Positions 9,593-18,816 of a DNA stretch of 64,000 nucleotides are shown here, one piece after another; within the stretch, counting starts at the first letter, position 1, and every line of letters starts with the position of its first letter. Both the position numbers and the translations under genes were made by a program. Under the pieces are notes generated by a model that was not told where the DNA came from, did no database searches, and saw nothing but the letters and a program-made list of their open reading frames with translations. Source of the DNA: an uncultured Aquimarina sp. (GTDB lineage Bacteria > Bacteroidota > Bacteroidia > Flavobacteriales > Flavobacteriaceae); NCBI GenBank assembly GCA_947501475.1, contig CANMWA010000001.1, positions 1-64,000 of the forward strand, given 5' to 3'.

Positions 9593-9676
9593 CAAATGTA
9601 TGGGGGGATATCAGTGTTGTGCAAGGGAAGGATGTCTAGATTCATGAATTTAGGGGTCGAAATTCATGAATTTAGG
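9593..9676 (-). promoter_or_regulatory. Promoter P1 with tandem dyad operators
   Basis: Read on the minus strand: a -7 box TACATTTG (9600-9593), a 21-bp spacer and a TTG box (9624-9622) fit the Bacteroidota consensus. Immediately upstream lie two perfect dyads ATTCATGAAT at 9640-9649 and 9662-9671, each followed by TTAGG, 22 bp apart (two helical turns). The same order and spacing recur at 18603-18680 and 30134-30212. The site lies between the 9571 gene and the divergent regulator at 9804. It is probably the binding site for that AraC-type HTH acting as an activator. Confidence 0.75.
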
Positions 9677-9803
9677 AATCTCTGAATTTTACATAAACAT
9701 CTGTATCACATTTGTTTATGTGAAATATTAAGATGTTATTATGAAAATGAAAATCAGTATATTTATACTTTATTTACTACTAATAAAATAAGAATCATAT
9801 CAC

Positions 9804-11543
9804 TTGAAACCTACTTCTATAAAACTCATTTGCGCTTTTATATATATTATTTTTTGTGATATAATCTATTCACAAGCCATTCAGGAATATAAAATCTCGG
9901 ATTCAATTATAGCAAAATCTTATAAAGAAATTACAGACTTATGCTTTAGTTCTAAAGCAAATACCCCTGAAAGAATTTTATATACTAATGCATTATTAAA
10001 AAAGGCTAAAAAAGAGAGTAATGCACTAGAAAAAGCTAAAGCGTATAGATTTATTTCTTTTAATCATTATGATAATTTACCAGTTAGAATTGCATATTTA
10101 GATAGTTCTATAGTTTTTAGTAAAGAATTAAATCATCAAAAATATCCTGTAGTATCCTATTTAAATCTTGGAGGGCTTTATCTTAATAATAGCAACTATA
10201 CAGAGGCATTGAATAATTATCTAAAAGCTTTGGAGTATTCAAAAAAGAAAGAAGATAAATATTACTATTATGTAACAATTCATAATATTGGACTTTTAAA
10301 ATTAAAAATTGGAGAACATAAAGAAGCCGCAAAGATTTTTAAAGAAGTTATTGAATATGAAAATAGTAAAACAAAAAGCATAGAGCTAAAAGAACGTTTA
10401 AAAAGTTTCATATTACTCGCAAATTCTCTTAGAAAATTAAAACTTAACGACTCGGCCACTTACTATAATCAAAAAGGGATTAAACTCTCTATAAAAGATA
10501 CTAGTAATATATATTATCACCTTGTACTAAATGAAGGAATAAATTTATATGATCAACAAAAATATGCACAAGCCTTAGACAGTATACAAAAGGCGACACC
10601 GTATGTTGAAATAGATAGTTTACTTAATGGCGAGTTTATTGTTAATGCTTACTTATATGAAGGAAAAATATATCATAAAAGAGGAGATAATAAAAGGTTT
10701 TTAAATGTCTTAGAAAAACTTGATAACTATCTGGAGAAAAAAAAATTTACTTCAATGGAATCCAGAGATTGTTACGAAATGTTAATCAATTACTACAAAA
10801 GAAAGAACGATAAGAATAAACAGCTATTATATACAAACAAACTAATTAAATATGATAGCCTGATATATCAAAACTATAGGTCCTTATCTACAAGAATTGT
10901 AAAAGAGTATGACACCCCATTACTCCTAAAAGAAAAAAAACAATTGATAACTGAAATATCCAACCGTAGTAAAACACACACGTATATTTTTTCAGGTGTA
11001 ATTACCATCACGAGTATAATTCTAATTATACTTTTATTTAATTACTCAAAAAACAGAACCTATAAAAAACGATATAATCAACTTCTAATAAACATAAGTA
11101 ATAAAGACAATAAAGAACACAATAAAGAGACATCTAAGATTAAAGAAATTGGCATTTCAGAAGATATTGTCGATACCGTTCTTAGTCAATTAAAAAATTT
11201 CGAATCTAATAAAGCGTATTTACATAATGATTTAACTTTAACAAAGTTATCTCAGGAATTCAAAACCAATTCAAAGTATATTTCAAAAATAATTAACTAC
11301 CATAAAGAGAAAAGTTTTGTGAATTATGTAAATGAGTTAAGAATACATTATATCACAGAAAAAATAAAGAATGATCCAAAATTTAGAAATTATACACTTT
11401 TGGCTCTTGCCAGAGAAGTAGGTTTTAAAACCTCAGAATCATTTACCAAAGCATTTTATAAAATTAATGGTATATCGCCTTCTTATTTTATTAAAGAGTT
11501 AGGGAGCACAACAGAATTCGATAAGAAGTTATTAGAAAACTAA
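9804..11543 (+). CDS. TPR / transmembrane / AraC-type HTH regulator
   Basis: 579 residues. A signal peptide (MKPTSIKLICAFIYIIFC...IYSQ) is followed by TPR-like helical pairs (about 55-370), one membrane helix at about 393-414 (YIFSGVITITSIILIILLF), a polar linker, and a C-terminal AraC-type double HTH at about 475-570 (LTLTKLSQEFKTNSKYISKI; ALAREVGFKTSESFTKAFYK). The layout places the sensor repeats in the periplasm and the DNA-binding domain in the cytoplasm. The start is a TTG at 9804; an in-frame TAA at 9789 blocks an ATG at 9741, and that upstream mini-frame also reads like a signal sequence. It is divergent from the P1-driven minus genes. One of five paralogues (9804, 11896, 18817, 30377, 34298). 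Likely a ligand- or peptide-sensing one-component regulator; the ligand is inferred, not seen. Confidence 0.9.
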   Translation: MKPTSIKLICAFIYIIFCDIIYSQAIQEYKISDSIIAKSYKEITDLCFSSKANTPERILYTNALLKKAKKESNALEKAKAYRFISFNHYDNLPVRIAYLDSSIVFSKELNHQKYPVVSYLNLGGLYLNNSNYTEALNNYLKALEYSKKKEDKYYYYVTIHNIGLLKLKIGEHKEAAKIFKEVIEYENSKTKSIELKERLKSFILLANSLRKLKLNDSATYYNQKGIKLSIKDTSNIYYHLVLNEGINLYDQQKYAQALDSIQKATPYVEIDSLLNGEFIVNAYLYEGKIYHKRGDNKRFLNVLEKLDNYLEKKKFTSMESRDCYEMLINYYKRKNDKNKQLLYTNKLIKYDSLIYQNYRSLSTRIVKEYDTPLLLKEKKQLITEISNRSKTHTYIFSGVITITSIILIILLFNYSKNRTYKKRYNQLLINISNKDNKEHNKETSKIKEIGISEDIVDTVLSQLKNFESNKAYLHNDLTLTKLSQEFKTNSKYISKIINYHKEKSFVNYVNELRIHYITEKIKNDPKFRNYTLLALAREVGFKTSESFTKAFYKINGISPSYFIKELGSTTEFDKKLLEN

Positions 11544-11895
11544 TAAAAACTTCTGGCAAACCGGCCACCCCAATTATCAGCCCAAATAAATCAGATATTT
11601 AGATATAAAATAAATGTAAGACTGGCAGAAAAGTTAATTTTTCTGCCATCTCGAGCTTTGTCTCTTGCTCAAGACAGGCAAAAGTCGAGAGATAATCACC
11701 CTTGATTATCAATACATTTCGACTACGCTCAATGTGACTGTTAGTATTTAAACATACTTTTAAGGCAGCCTCTTTCTTTTACATACACCCCAACCCATAC
11801 GTTTTTTATAAAACCCGTACAAGACTTGCTATATTTTAAGGCGTTATCTTCTTGATCTTTACCCATTTTATATACTTTTGACCCCAACAAATACA
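11544..11895. repeat. Gene-free spacer with REP-like repeat; promoter-like box at its end
   Basis: Positions about 11650-11745 hold imperfect palindromic sequence: CTCGAGCTTT...AAAGTCGAGAG, GATAATCACCCTTGATTATC, and CATTTCGACTACGCTCAATG, which is related to the repeats at 231-240 and 7468. No gene is visible. A TACTTTTG box at 11873-11880 fits a -7 element for the next gene, whose ATG is at 11896. Confidence 0.5.
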
Positions 11896-13610
11896 ATGCG
11901 TATGCCACTACGATTATATATAAGTATGGTTTTTATTTTGACTTCTATAATGGGGGTTGGACAGGATTTTAACAACATGCAAAATAAGGGCTTGGATTCT
12001 ATAGAAAAGCTTTCTTTTGACGAGCTTTCTAAGCTATACTATGCTGTAAAAAGAAATAGTGTTGAAGATGCCGAAAAGATTGCCAAATTTTTCCTCAACA
12101 AAGCAAAACAAAGTAATGATACTATTATGATTGCAGATGGTTTCATGTTTTTAGGCAACAATAGAATTAAAACTGATGAGGAAGAATTAAAATATTATGA
12201 CAGTATTATTGATTTAACAAAAAACATTGTAAATCATAGAAAATATCCTGCACTAGGGTATTTAAGAAAGGGAGGGTACTTTTCCAAGGAAAGAGATTTC
12301 AAAAAGGCTTTAGGATTTTATTTAAAAGCTTATGATTATGCTTCACAAAATAATCCTAATCTTGCTTTCTACATAAATAATTCAATAGGTATTTTAAGAT
12401 CAAGAACTGAGGACCATAAAAAGACTCTTAAAGCATTCAAAAAAAGTTTCAAATATGCTGTTAAGAATGATTTTAAACGCAAAAACAAAAAAACATATTT
12501 AAGTATTCTTTTTTGTTTATCTAATGGTTATAGAAGGAATCATATATTGGATTCTGCAAAATACTATTGTGATCTTGGTATTAAAGAATCTATCAATTCT
12601 AAAAATTATTATTACTATCTACTATTACTTACAAAGGGTATTTTAGATTACAAAAATGCCAAATATCAAGATGCTGAAACAAACATCCTAACCGCTAAGC
12701 ATTTTTATTAAGAAATAAAAAAGACAATTCAAATTTAGCATTTGCCCATTTTTACCACGGTAAAGTCTTGCTAAAACAAAACCAAGAAACAGAAGCTATT
12801 GAAAACTTTAAAAAGGTAGATTCTATTTTTCAATTACAAAATGATATACACCCTGAACTCAAAGACACCTATCCTATCTTAATTGATTATTATAAAAAAA
12901 CAGATAATAAGAACTTACAATTACAGTACATAGAAAAATTAATTACTCTCGATAGCATTTTAAATAGTAATTATAAATATCTAAACAATAAAATTATTAA
13001 AGAATATGACACCCCTCTACTCATAGCCGAAAAACAACAACTCATCGCCGATCTCAAACAAGAAAACACAAAAATCTCTACCCAAAACATTATCATCTCT
13101 ATTCTTTTGGGATTAAGCATATTAGGCATTGTATATTACTACTATCGCCAACGGGTCTATAAAAAAAGGTTTTTAAAACTACTGGCAGAAAAAAACAATG
13201 CCGATCAAAAAAAAGATGATCCAAACCATGATCCGCCTGGGGCTGGGTCAATCAATACAGAAACCGTAAACAAACTGCTAGATAAACTACAACAGTTTGA
13301 AGAAAAACAAGACTATCTGCAACAAGGCCTTAATGCCAAAGATCTGGCCAAAAGTTTTGGGTCTAACTCTAGCTACCTGTCTAAAGTAGTCAATACCTTT
13401 AAAGAAAAGAATTTTACCCACTATATCAACGATCTACGCATTGATTTTGTAGTAGGCAGGCTACAAACAGATAACAGATTTAGAAAATATACAGTAAAAG
13501 CCATTGCCCACGAAATAGGGTTTAACAACTCTGAGGCTTTTGCCAAAGCCTTTTATAAAAAAACAGGGATCTACCCATCGTATTTTATCAAAGAGTTAGA
13601 GAAAATATAG
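11896..13610 (+). pseudogene. Frameshifted TPR / transmembrane / AraC-type HTH regulator
   Basis: Two frames make one paralogue of the neighbouring regulators. The first (ATG at 11896 to TAA at 12711) has the signal peptide (MPLRLYISMVFILTSIMGVG) and TPR region and ends ...LTAKHFY. The second frame, readable from about 12704 and with its first internal ATG-like start only at 12768, continues LRNKKDNSNLAFAHFYHGKV, exactly what the paralogues have next (ATKYFEEINDKPNKAEGYFY in 34298). It then carries the membrane helix (NIIISILLGLSILGIVYYYY) and AraC HTH. A one-base indel in the T-rich run near 12700-12706 would restore the gene. Recent inactivation, phase variation at a homopolymer, or a sequencing error are all possible. 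Flanking TTG at 11878 is a promoter box, not the start. Confidence 0.85.
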
Positions 13611-13712
13611 ATTACACTACCCAAAGATCAAAAACGTATTTATCGACTTTTTGAGTAAACTACCTCGGAGCATTTAAATCTCGATTATCGAGTAAAGAAA
13701 TCTAGGCTGCTC

Positions 13713-15986
13713 TTAGTTTTTTACATCGGGATTTTTGATCGATTTTTCTTTGTATCTATCATTAAACGAATCTCCAAAATTATACGATACACTAAACGTA
13801 AGATTAGAGTAATTAGTGGTAATATTTGTAACCTGATTTAAGGTGGTATTATCGATTACTGTTTTAATTTTTGAATTTAATTTAAACAAATCCGAATATT
13901 CAAGGGTAAGTGCTATCTTGTTTTTAAATATATTGGTTGAAGCCGATAATGATGTAAAAGGAAAAGTAGTGGTTCTAGAGATAAAATCATATTTTGGGTT
14001 ATGGGTAGAACCAAAGAAGCTTAGGTTTACTTTGTTTTTTAGCATCCTGGTCGAAAGATATACGTTTCCGTAAAAAGTGGCTCCAGAATTTAGCTCCCCC
14101 TGGCTTTCGAACTCATTATAGCTAAGTCCTATATTAATATTAGACATCAGCACTTTAAAAAAGGTAGTATTATACCCAAGTGATGTACCATACTTATTTA
14201 CGTTGCCTATATTGTTTTTAGAATATACCAATACATCACCGCGCTGAGAAATAGATTGCAGTATCGCATTATCAATATCTTCAAAATAGGTTTTTATAGA
14301 TAAATACCCCCTGTTTTTTAGAGCTTTGCTATATCGCAATACATAATTATTCTTGATTTGTGGACGCAAGTTTTCATTTCCTTTTTCGATGATTCCGGGA
14401 TTGAGTACGATTTCATTATCATTAAGGTCATAAGAGTTTGGTCGCATGATTCTTCTAGAAAATGATGCCTCGAGATTTGATTTTTTACCAATTTTATGTT
14501 TAAGATTTAGGGTAGGTAAAAAATAATGCAGGGTCTGATCTAAGGTTTCATTCTGATTGTTTGTGTATTCATAATATAAAGATGAAAACAAAGAATATGA
14601 CTCGTTAAACGAAAACGAAAAATCAGAAAAAAGACTCACAATATTTTGTCGCAGAGAAAAAGGGTCGTCTACAAAAGAATAGTTACGGTTAATATACTTT
14701 GTTCCTACATCCCATTTTACATCTTTGCCGACCATCTTTACCGCAGGCATTTCATAGGCGATTTCGCTCGAGATCTCATCAAATATAGATTTGCTTACCA
14801 AGGCTCCTTGCAAGACTTCGTTTTCTGTGATTTGAAAAAAATCTTCTCGAGAATACCGCAAATACCTGCCCTTAATATATAATAGATTTTTCTTTACTTT
14901 TTTTTCATAAACCCCATCTGCCGAAAAGCGTTCGTACTCGTTTCCTTTGTTGTTCGAAAATACTGTGGGGCCCGTAGTATTGGTAGAAAAATTTCCGTTA
15001 AACACCCCTTGGGTACGGTTATTTACATAAGAGCTATTTAAAAATAGATGGTCATTTTCTGTAAGTTCATATTTCATTTTTAAGCTCCCCCATTTCTGAA
15101 CAACTTTGGGTTGCCTGAAGCTCTCCTGGATATAACTTTCGCCACTTGCAGGTAATCGTCTTTTTAAATCAAAGTTTACTTTTTGTCTATTATCCTGGCG
15201 AATAAAATACCCTTTAAGAATAAGTTTACTGGTTTTAAGCGTTAATTGCGGCATATAATTGGTAGATTTCAAAAGTATTCCTTTTCCTCCTTTCAAAAAT
15301 CCCTTGTAATACAATTTGTCTTGTTTTTTGGTGATGATATTAATGATCCCTCCGGTAAACTCTGCACCATGTCTGGCAGATGGGTTATACAGCACCTCGA
15401 CCTTTTCCATTTCTGAAACATCGATAGTTTCGAGATCTATTGCCTCGGTCTCTAACCCGTCTATAAAAATTTTGGCGCTTTTATTGCCCTCGATCGTTGC
15501 TCCTTTACTTTTATGATAAGCTATACTAGGTACTGTATTAAGCACATCATGGGCTTTTGTGTTTTTTATAAAATCTTTTCGTTGTATTTGATAAGATAGT
15601 TTGTTGACATCCTTGGTGATCACTTTACTATTGTCTGTGATGATCACCTCGTCTAATTTCTGGACATCTTCTTGTAGATGAATATCAATACGTAAAGAAG
15701 TTTGCTTTTTTAATGCATATGTTTTTTTAAAAGGAAGGTACCCAAAATAAGAAGCTTTAATAACGATCGAATCTTCTTGTTTTGTAACAGGAATCCCTTC
15801 AAAATTAAATGCTCCTTTTTGATCGGTTATTCTCGAAATCTCTTTTAATCTGGATCCTATAGTAACTACCGCAGCTTCTCTGGGGATACTGTCTATAAAA
15901 ACCTTACCTGATACTTTGATTGCTCTTTCTTGCGAAAAACTAATATTAGCCAGTGTAGCAAAGATTAAAAGAATAAGAATTCTCAT
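13713..15986 (-). CDS. TonB-dependent-type outer-membrane beta-barrel receptor
   Basis: 757 residues. A signal peptide is followed by a CarboxypepD_reg-like Ig fold (VSGKVFIDSIPREAAVVTIG, about 24-110), a plug domain (AHDVLNTVPSIAYHKSKGAT; VEVLYNPSARHGAEFTGGII, about 140-220), and a long alternating-strand barrel to the C-terminus ending in SYNFGDSFNDRYK. This is the outer-membrane beta-barrel family common in Bacteroidota. It stands 62 bp after three tandem Cys-containing secreted peptides, on the same strand, and closes an apparent six-gene operon that begins at 18525. That context suggests it handles or transports a product of the operon, not a diet nutrient, but the substrate is unknown. 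Convergent with the frameshifted regulator. Confidence 0.88.
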   Translation of the reverse strand: MRILILLIFATLANISFSQERAIKVSGKVFIDSIPREAAVVTIGSRLKEISRITDQKGAFNFEGIPVTKQEDSIVIKASYFGYLPFKKTYALKKQTSLRIDIHLQEDVQKLDEVIITDNSKVITKDVNKLSYQIQRKDFIKNTKAHDVLNTVPSIAYHKSKGATIEGNKSAKIFIDGLETEAIDLETIDVSEMEKVEVLYNPSARHGAEFTGGIINIITKKQDKLYYKGFLKGGKGILLKSTNYMPQLTLKTSKLILKGYFIRQDNRQKVNFDLKRRLPASGESYIQESFRQPKVVQKWGSLKMKYELTENDHLFLNSSYVNNRTQGVFNGNFSTNTTGPTVFSNNKGNEYERFSADGVYEKKVKKNLLYIKGRYLRYSREDFFQITENEVLQGALVSKSIFDEISSEIAYEMPAVKMVGKDVKWDVGTKYINRNYSFVDDPFSLRQNIVSLFSDFSFSFNESYSLFSSLYYEYTNNQNETLDQTLHYFLPTLNLKHKIGKKSNLEASFSRRIMRPNSYDLNDNEIVLNPGIIEKGNENLRPQIKNNYVLRYSKALKNRGYLSIKTYFEDIDNAILQSISQRGDVLVYSKNNIGNVNKYGTSLGYNTTFFKVLMSNINIGLSYNEFESQGELNSGATFYGNVYLSTRMLKNKVNLSFFGSTHNPKYDFISRTTTFPFTSLSASTNIFKNKIALTLEYSDLFKLNSKIKTVIDNTTLNQVTNITTNYSNLTFSVSYNFGDSFNDRYKEKSIKNPDVKN

Positions 15987-16048
15987 AAAGTGTTTATTAT
16001 CTAGTTAAAAATAAATTTATGGGGATACTGCGATTGAGTGTTTCTATA

Positions 16049-16261
16049 CTATCTTTCAATCCATTCATCAGGACCTTCAACCCATCTACCGCCCATACAA
16101 ATTCCGTCTGAGGTTCTATAACAACATCCTGATGATGATGGTGCGCAATACCCAAATGCTGCATTTTCTGAAGAATTTGATGCTTTTACCTCATTTACCG
16201 ATCCAAGACTTGCTAATATTAGCCCCAGTATTACCGGGATTGTTTTTAAATAATTTTTCAT
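16049..16261 (-). CDS. Secreted Cys-containing small peptide, copy 3
   Basis: 70 residues. The signal sequence MKNYLKTIPVILGLILASLG is shared with two tandem neighbours, followed by SVNEVKAS and a short mature part with four cysteines (GYCAPSSSGCCYRTSDGICM). It is the most diverged of the trio: its tail is EGPDEWIER, where the others end in EDSISDAIR. The architecture resembles NVEALA-like or DUF6520-like short secreted peptides of Bacteroidota that also sit beside propeller and MauE genes; exact family membership is not certain. Last peptide before the receptor gene. Confidence 0.75.
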   Translation of the reverse strand: MKNYLKTIPVILGLILASLGSVNEVKASNSSENAAFGYCAPSSSGCCYRTSDGICMGGRWVEGPDEWIER

Positions 16262-16328
16262 TTTAATTCGTTGTTAGTACTGTTACACTTATATGTTTTT
16301 GAGAAAATGAATGTATTTGTTGTAAAAT

Positions 16329-16376
16329 AAAGTAGTGAGTTTTAAAAAAAAGAATACCTCAAATCCCCACTACTTT
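16329..16376 (-). terminator. Long-range hairpin between peptide genes
   Basis: AAAGTAGTG at 16329-16337 pairs with CACTACTTT at 16368-16376 across a 30-base loop. On the minus strand the stem is followed by TATTTTAC. It is a degenerate version of the strong hairpin at 16664-16710 and occupies the same place after its gene. Possible attenuator or RNA-stability element. Confidence 0.4.
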
Positions 16377-16386
16377 GTCTATTAGG

Positions 16387-16599
16387 TTATCGTATAGCAT
16401 CTGAAATAGAATCTTCTCGCCAGCAGCCATAAATTACTGTTCCTTCGGGAGTAATTGAACAAACATGGCTTCCTGAAGCACAATATCCATATACTGGTGC
16501 ATCCTCTAGAGTCGTTGAAGCCTTTACTTCGTTTACAGAACTTAATGTTGCAAACACTAATCCAACTACTACTGGAATCATTTTTAAATAATTTTTCAT
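16387..16599 (-). CDS. Secreted Cys-containing small peptide, copy 2
   Basis: 70 residues, clearly paralogous to 16721-16930: same signal peptide (MKNYLKMIPVVVGLVFATLS), same TTLEDAPVYGYC start of the mature part, same EDSISDAIR tail. Mature cysteines are GYCASGSHVC and YGCWRE, three in all. Non-coding DNA upstream is also conserved between copies (TTTTAATTCGTTGTTAGTAC precedes both this and the 16261 start on the complementary reading), showing duplication of a gene-plus-leader cassette. Function unknown; context points to envelope redox or peptide chemistry. Confidence 0.75.
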   Translation of the reverse strand: MKNYLKMIPVVVGLVFATLSSVNEVKASTTLEDAPVYGYCASGSHVCSITPEGTVIYGCWREDSISDAIR

Positions 16600-16663
16600 T
16601 TTAATTCGTTGTTAGTACTGTTACACTATATATATGAGAAAATGAATGTATTTGTTGTAAAAT

Positions 16664-16710
16664 AAAGTAGTGAGCTTGAGAGTACTAATCCCTCAAGTAC
16701 TCACTACTTT
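16664..16710 (-). terminator. Strong intergenic hairpin between peptide copies 1 and 2
   Basis: AAAGTAGTGAGCTTGAG (16664-16680) pairs with CTCAAGTACTCACTACTTT (16692-16710), a 17-bp stem with a two-base bulge. On the minus strand it is followed by TATTTTACAACAAAT. It lies just after the stop of the first peptide gene and could be a partial terminator that sets the ratio of peptide to receptor mRNA. Confidence 0.6.
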
Positions 16711-16720
16711 ACTAATCTGG

Positions 16721-16930
16721 TTATCTTATAGCATCAGAAATAGAATCCTCATGCCAGTGCCCATTAAGTTGTGTGCCTTCAGAAGTAGTACCGCAGCTAC
16801 CTCCTGGTGCGCAATATCCAAATACTGGAGCATCCTCTAGAGTAACTGAAGCGTTTGCTTCGTTTACAGAACCTAATGTTGCTAATGCTAATCCAGCTAC
16901 TACTGGAATCATTTTTAAATAATTTTTCAT
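16721..16930 (-). CDS. Secreted Cys-containing small peptide, copy 1
   Basis: 69 residues. Signal peptide MKNYLKMIPVVAGLALATLG, a SVNEANAS cleavage-like segment, then a mature part with two cysteines (GYCAPGGSC) and the tail HWHEDSISDAIR shared with copy 2. First of three tandem paralogues with 4, 3 and 2 mature cysteines in copies 3, 2 and 1. It follows the propeller-like gene by 124 bp on the same strand. Secretion is well supported by the sequence; role is unknown. Confidence 0.75.
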   Translation of the reverse strand: MKNYLKMIPVVAGLALATLGSVNEANASVTLEDAPVFGYCAPGGSCGTTSEGTQLNGHWHEDSISDAIR

Positions 16931-17054
16931 TTTTAATTAATTTTAGATTAAACAAAATATATAATTATACAGCTGAAATAATTCGAAATTAGTGACTAGC
17001 TTTCTTAAGCATACCGATATGGTATCCTTACTTTTATGCTAGTTTTATGGCAAC

Positions 17055-18110
17055 TTATTCTAGGGTATACGCCTGATAAAAATTATCAAACCCCAGAACA
17101 AAGTTGTTTTTTGATTCTTGATATAAAAATCTGATATCACTTGATCTCTTGGCATTAAAATCAAGTTTATAGCTAGAGGTATAACTCCCATTTTTTAGGT
17201 CGTATTTGTCTACCATAATGTATTTTAGATTACTGGGTCTGCTCGAAAAAACATAGATGTGATCTTTATTTACCATTGCTGCCGCATTAGCATAAAAAGT
17301 AGACCCTCTTTTATAGGTATATATGCCATTAAAAAATGTGATCTCGGGCAACTGTACCTTATCAATGGTTTCTATTTCTGTAAAAAACTCGCCAGCCTTG
17401 TTAAATACCATGACCTTGCCATACTTATCAAAAGGATAAACGATATGAGTGCTGGTTTTTATAAACTGCCCGCTGTACTTAAGAGAATTTTCGAGTGACT
17501 CATCTTCATTTTTTGTGGATAGCTCTTTCTCTATTTTTGTCATACAGTTACTACGTATATCTATAGTAAAAAACGAAAAACTATGCTTTGATGTGTTGGT
17601 GTCTTCAACATTACCCAGGCAAAAAAATCGACCATCCCCAAGTGGAAGCAGGTCAAAAATCTTTGTGTTTTCGACACTAATATCTTTATTGTGCTTAGAC
17701 AGTATATCATATTCGAATACCTCTAGCTTTTTTCTATAGTATATCTTTTTCTTGGTCGCATACAGTATTGATATTTGAGCCGGTAATGCAACATCAATTT
17801 TTGTTTCTTCAACCAATGTTTTAGCATCCAGAAAAACAAAAGTGTAGTTTAACTTATCTGCTACATTGTGTGTTTTATTTGCAAAAACTAAATGCTCATC
17901 AGATTTTATGGTAAACAAAAAATTAGAGTACTTGTTACGATAGGTATTTTTGACTGCTTTAATTTGAGTACCTGTATCAAATACTCTATTGTATTTGTTT
18001 ACTGTGGTTTCATCTTTTTTTTCCTTAACATCAGGTACGTTATAGCTCTGAAATGTAAAGATTGTAAATATCGCAAAGCATATATGCTTTAAAAATTTTC
18101 TAAAGTCCAT
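17055..18110 (-). CDS. Secreted beta-propeller-like protein
   Basis: 351 residues. It begins with a hydrophobic signal or anchor (KHICFAIFTIFTFQSY) and is then almost wholly beta, with repeating strand pairs such as LVFANKTHNVADKLNYTFVF, VFEYDILSKHN, YPFDKYGKVMVFNKAGEF and KYIMVDKYDLKNG, as in the 6-bladed propeller proteins of Bacteroidota. No catalytic motif stands out. Its start overlaps the end of the MauE/DoxX gene by 11 bp, which implies translational coupling, and the trio of Cys peptides follows. In related genomes such propeller proteins accompany short secreted peptides and MauE proteins. Probably periplasmic or outer-leaflet; role inferred only from context. Confidence 0.7.
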   Translation of the reverse strand: MDFRKFLKHICFAIFTIFTFQSYNVPDVKEKKDETTVNKYNRVFDTGTQIKAVKNTYRNKYSNFLFTIKSDEHLVFANKTHNVADKLNYTFVFLDAKTLVEETKIDVALPAQISILYATKKKIYYRKKLEVFEYDILSKHNKDISVENTKIFDLLPLGDGRFFCLGNVEDTNTSKHSFSFFTIDIRSNCMTKIEKELSTKNEDESLENSLKYSGQFIKTSTHIVYPFDKYGKVMVFNKAGEFFTEIETIDKVQLPEITFFNGIYTYKRGSTFYANAAAMVNKDHIYVFSSRPSNLKYIMVDKYDLKNGSYTSSYKLDFNAKRSSDIRFLYQESKNNFVLGFDNFYQAYTLE

Positions 18111-18525
18111 AATTGGTTTTGATTTTATGATTAAGATAAATAACAGAAAGTGCCAGTAATAAAAATATAAGATTGATCAGCAGGTGATATCTAAACTCTA
18201 ATCCGTTTAAAACGCCCCCACATCCACAGACCTCATATCTACCATGTTGATATAGAAGAATGATATAAATACTGAAGATCAACATCGAAGCAGCAAATAA
18301 AATAGTTCCTATTTTTTTTCTAAAAATTAGAAAAATGATCACTGTAAATTCGAGTATAATTACCAGATACGGTATTACATTTATAAAGTATTCTGGAAAT
18401 ACTGCAGTTCGTGCTATATTGAATTTGAAAGCATCTAGATTTAATACTTTATAAAATCCTGTATAGGCATAAAAAAGAATGAATACATAAATTAAAAAAG
18501 ACCTTATTATTTGTGAATTAACCAT
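18100..18525 (-). CDS. MauE/DoxX-type redox membrane protein
   Basis: 141 residues with four hydrophobic helices (FLIYVFILFYAYTGFYKVL; VIPYLVIILEFTVIIFLIF; ILFAASMLIFSIYIILLY; LLINLIFLLLALSVIYL). Between helices 3 and 4 sits YEVCGCGGVL, a CxC pair facing the periplasm, typical of MauE/DoxX redox-associated proteins. MauE is needed for making the disulfide-rich methylamine dehydrogenase small subunit, so a disulfide or thiol role is reasonable. First gene of the minus-strand operon driven by promoter P2; next come the propeller and the Cys peptides, plausible redox clients. Confidence 0.8.
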   Translation of the reverse strand: MVNSQIIRSFLIYVFILFYAYTGFYKVLNLDAFKFNIARTAVFPEYFINVIPYLVIILEFTVIIFLIFRKKIGTILFAASMLIFSIYIILLYQHGRYEVCGCGGVLNGLEFRYHLLINLIFLLLALSVIYLNHKIKTNYGL

Positions 18526-18602
18526 GTTGTAATTAATTTATTGATAACCCTTTATCAAGTTCTATAAATATGTCTGAATCAAAATTCGTTGTTTGATTTG
18601 TT

Positions 18603-18680
18603 CAAATATAAAGGCGAAAATCAGCTCTATGCAAGGGAAGCTTGTGTAGATTCTGGAATCTGGAGTTTAAATTCCGGAAT
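18603..18680 (-). promoter_or_regulatory. Promoter P2 with tandem dyad operators
   Basis: On the minus strand: TATATTTG (18610-18603), 21-bp spacer, TTG (18634-18632), then dyads ATTCTGGAAT (18650-18659) and ATTCCGGAAT (18671-18680), 21 bp apart. The TTG and TAnnTTTG boxes and the first dyad keep the same distances as in P1 and P3. The GCAAGGGAAG stretch over the TTG box is identical in P1 and P2. The first dyad lies in a 17-bp block (18648-18664) that recurs with one change at 20555-20571 before a GG-peptide gene. It drives the MauE-to-receptor operon and is divergent from the regulator at 18817. Confidence 0.8.
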
Positions 18681-18816
18681 ATAAACTTGTTATTTTTCTA
18701 GTAAGTAGTCGTATATTAGAGGACCATTATAAATTGATGCTATTTGTTCAAAAAATGAGCCGTCTCCAATTAAAATAGCATGTATATATACCTAAAACCT
18801 GAATCAGATCGTCAAA

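Noticed and set aside
9325..9645. Open minus frame of 106 codons overlapping the 9332-9571 gene
   Set aside because: Its start lies upstream of promoter P1 and the residue mix is less protein-like than the overlapping frame.
11878..11895. TTG start for the frameshifted regulator
   Set aside because: The TTG is the end of a TACTTTTG promoter box; the signal peptide begins at ATG 11896 or 11902.
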